From Treponema sp. (lineage in GTDB: Bacteria; Spirochaetota; Spirochaetia; Treponematales; Breznakiellaceae), in assembly GCA_031280065.1 (NCBI GenBank), contig JAITHH010000226.1:1-5752 (forward strand): a stretch of 5,752 bases of DNA, written 5' to 3'. This document shows positions 4,912 to 5,752 of this stretch, one piece after another. The position numbers and the translations under genes are program-made. Under the pieces are notes generated by a model, which was not told where the DNA came from, searched no databases, and saw nothing but the letters and a program-made list of their open reading frames with translations. The stretch's first letter is position 1. Each line of letters opens with the position of its first letter.

Positions 4912-5628
4912 ATGCTTGGACCCCTGGTCAACGCGGCAGTGATTGTGGTGTGCGCCCTGCTGGGATGCTTCCTGATCCGGGGCATCCCGGAACGCTTTGA
5001 AGAGATCATCAAAAAGGCCATCGGCCTCGCGGTCATCTATGTGGGCGTCAAAGGCGCGTTGGATAATCAGCGGGTGCTGCTCCTGGTGATGAGCCTGGTC
5101 GCCGGGGCCGTCATCGGGGAGCTTATCAATATCGATGGCCTGATGAACCGTCTGGGGAATTGGGCTGAACGGCGGCTGCAGGGACGGAGCGTCCGCGCCG
5201 GGAAGCGCCTGGAACAGGGCGGATTTTCAAAGGGCTTTGTCTCCGCGAGTATTCTGTTCTGTTCCGGCTCAATGGCGATTGTCGGCTCCATGCAGAGCGG
5301 GCTTACGGGCAGCCACGAAACCCTCTTTGCGAAGTCGATCCTGGACGGCTCTATCTCGGTTGTCTTTGGCGCGTCTATGGGGGCGGGGGTTATCTTCTCG
5401 GCCCTGCCGGTACTCATCTACCAGGGGGGTATCGCGCTGGCGGCTATGGCGGTCAAAGACCTGCTGACGCCGGACAGCATCCGGGAAATGTCTGCGGTAG
5501 GGAGCCTTCTGGTGTCGGCCATCGGCTTTAACTTTCTCGGCGTCAAGGAAATCCGTGTGGCAAACCTGATCCCGGCGATTTTCATCCCCTGGATCTACCT
5601 GACCCTTGAACAGATACTCAACTGGTAA
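4912..5628 (+). CDS. DUF554 family integral membrane protein
   Basis: The product has 238 residues and consists largely of membrane helices. The sequence follows the DUF554 pattern (B. subtilis YdfK, E. coli YqgA). There is an N-terminal helix with an early asparagine (MLGPLVNAAVIVVCALLGCF) and then AIGLAVIYVGVKGAL (36-50). SLVAGAVIGELINIDG (61-76) follows. The hallmark central region is ILFCSGSMAIVGSMQSGLTG (114-133) with KSILDGSISVVFGASMGAGV (141-160), then a YQGG motif (170-173) and C-terminal helices (about 194-236). It resides in the inner membrane. The family's role is not established; transport has been suggested because of its repeated helix layout. The start ATG 4912 has AAAGGAG six bases upstream. 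An in-frame ATG at 4870 would only translate through this site and the hairpin, so it is rejected. No own promoter is seen, so co-transcription with the reductase gene is likely. Confidence 0.92.
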   Translation: MLGPLVNAAVIVVCALLGCFLIRGIPERFEEIIKKAIGLAVIYVGVKGALDNQRVLLLVMSLVAGAVIGELINIDGLMNRLGNWAERRLQGRSVRAGKRLEQGGFSKGFVSASILFCSGSMAIVGSMQSGLTGSHETLFAKSILDGSISVVFGASMGAGVIFSALPVLIYQGGIALAAMAVKDLLTPDSIREMSAVGSLLVSAIGFNFLGVKEIRVANLIPAIFIPWIYLTLEQILNW

Positions 5629-5661
5629 CGGGGACGGACAACTACAGCCTTCCGCGAGTCC

Positions 5662-5752
5662 TTACCCTCCCGGCCCCATACTGAAACCGCCAAAATCGAC
5701 GTCAAAGAAATTGGCTTTATCGTCCGGGGTAAAGTATTGAGTGTATTGTTCC
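5662..5752 (-). CDS. C-terminal end of an unrecognised protein on the opposite strand
   Basis: Read from the right edge on the minus strand, one frame is open for 29 residues to a TAA (complement of 5662-5664): EQYTQYFTPDDKANFFDVDF followed by GGFSMGPGG. The composition (aspartate, phenylalanine, tyrosine and a glycine-rich end) looks like a real soluble or exported protein tail. The stop lies 33 bp from the end of the convergent DUF554 gene, a normal distance for convergent genes. I do not recognise the family. The piece is short, so this could be a chance frame. Confidence 0.45.
   Translation of the reverse strand, partial: EQYTQYFTPDDKANFFDVDFGGFSMGPGG

Noticed and set aside
5661..5735. 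Terminator formed by CCTTACCCTCCCGG and CCGGGGTAAAG
   Set aside because: The pairing is imperfect, the loop is about 50 bases and there is no T run.

Overview
The window looks like chromosomal DNA from a spirochaete, most likely a termite-gut or environmental Treponema-type organism. This is an inference from gene families, not from a marker gene. The clues are a secreted BspA-type leucine-rich-repeat protein with a two-module layout, an outer-membrane beta-barrel end, a PD-(D/E)XK-like protein family common in Treponema and Clostridia, and a toxin-antitoxin-like pair. Shine-Dalgarno sites of the AAAGGAG kind precede most genes. No rRNA, tRNA, integrase or transposase gene is visible.

Left part (1-1377): the 3' end of an outer-membrane protein gene is followed by a strong intrinsic terminator. 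Next comes a compact, highly structured 144-bp element (591-734) bounded by perfect 14-bp inverted repeats. Immediately after its right end lies the remains of a PD-(D/E)XK-like gene. That gene has lost its first codons at the element boundary and carries a frameshift near 960-978. Its last codons encode a hydrophobic, membrane-like tail.

Middle (1378-3254): three tandem copies of a ~110-bp unit, each an imperfect long palindrome, end about 15 bp before the start codon of a 488-residue secreted leucine-rich-repeat protein. That protein has two repeat blocks (about 5 and 11 repeats of 22 residues), each closed by a similar 'RxAGTYT' module. Its own 66-bp coding repeats could support recombination.

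Right part (3255-5752): a two-gene operon resembling a toxin-antitoxin pair (BrnT-like toxin first, small antitoxin second) starts from a good sigma-70-type promoter placed so that the transcript may be leaderless. An identical 20-bp sequence occurs both in the tail of the leucine-rich-repeat gene and just after the antitoxin gene, so it brackets the pair. A second good promoter drives an aldo/keto reductase gene of the YdhF kind. A short terminator-like hairpin separates this from a DUF554 membrane protein gene, probably in the same transcript. The window closes with the C-terminal end of an unrecognised gene on the opposite strand.

The aldo/keto reductase and DUF554 genes look like ordinary chromosomal genes. 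Positions 591-3865 look like an accessory patch shaped by repeats, gene decay and a TA-like module. The closest thing to a new system here is the combination of a toxin-antitoxin-like pair with few recognisable relatives and a repeat-flanked surface protein gene. I see no proof of a wholly new system.
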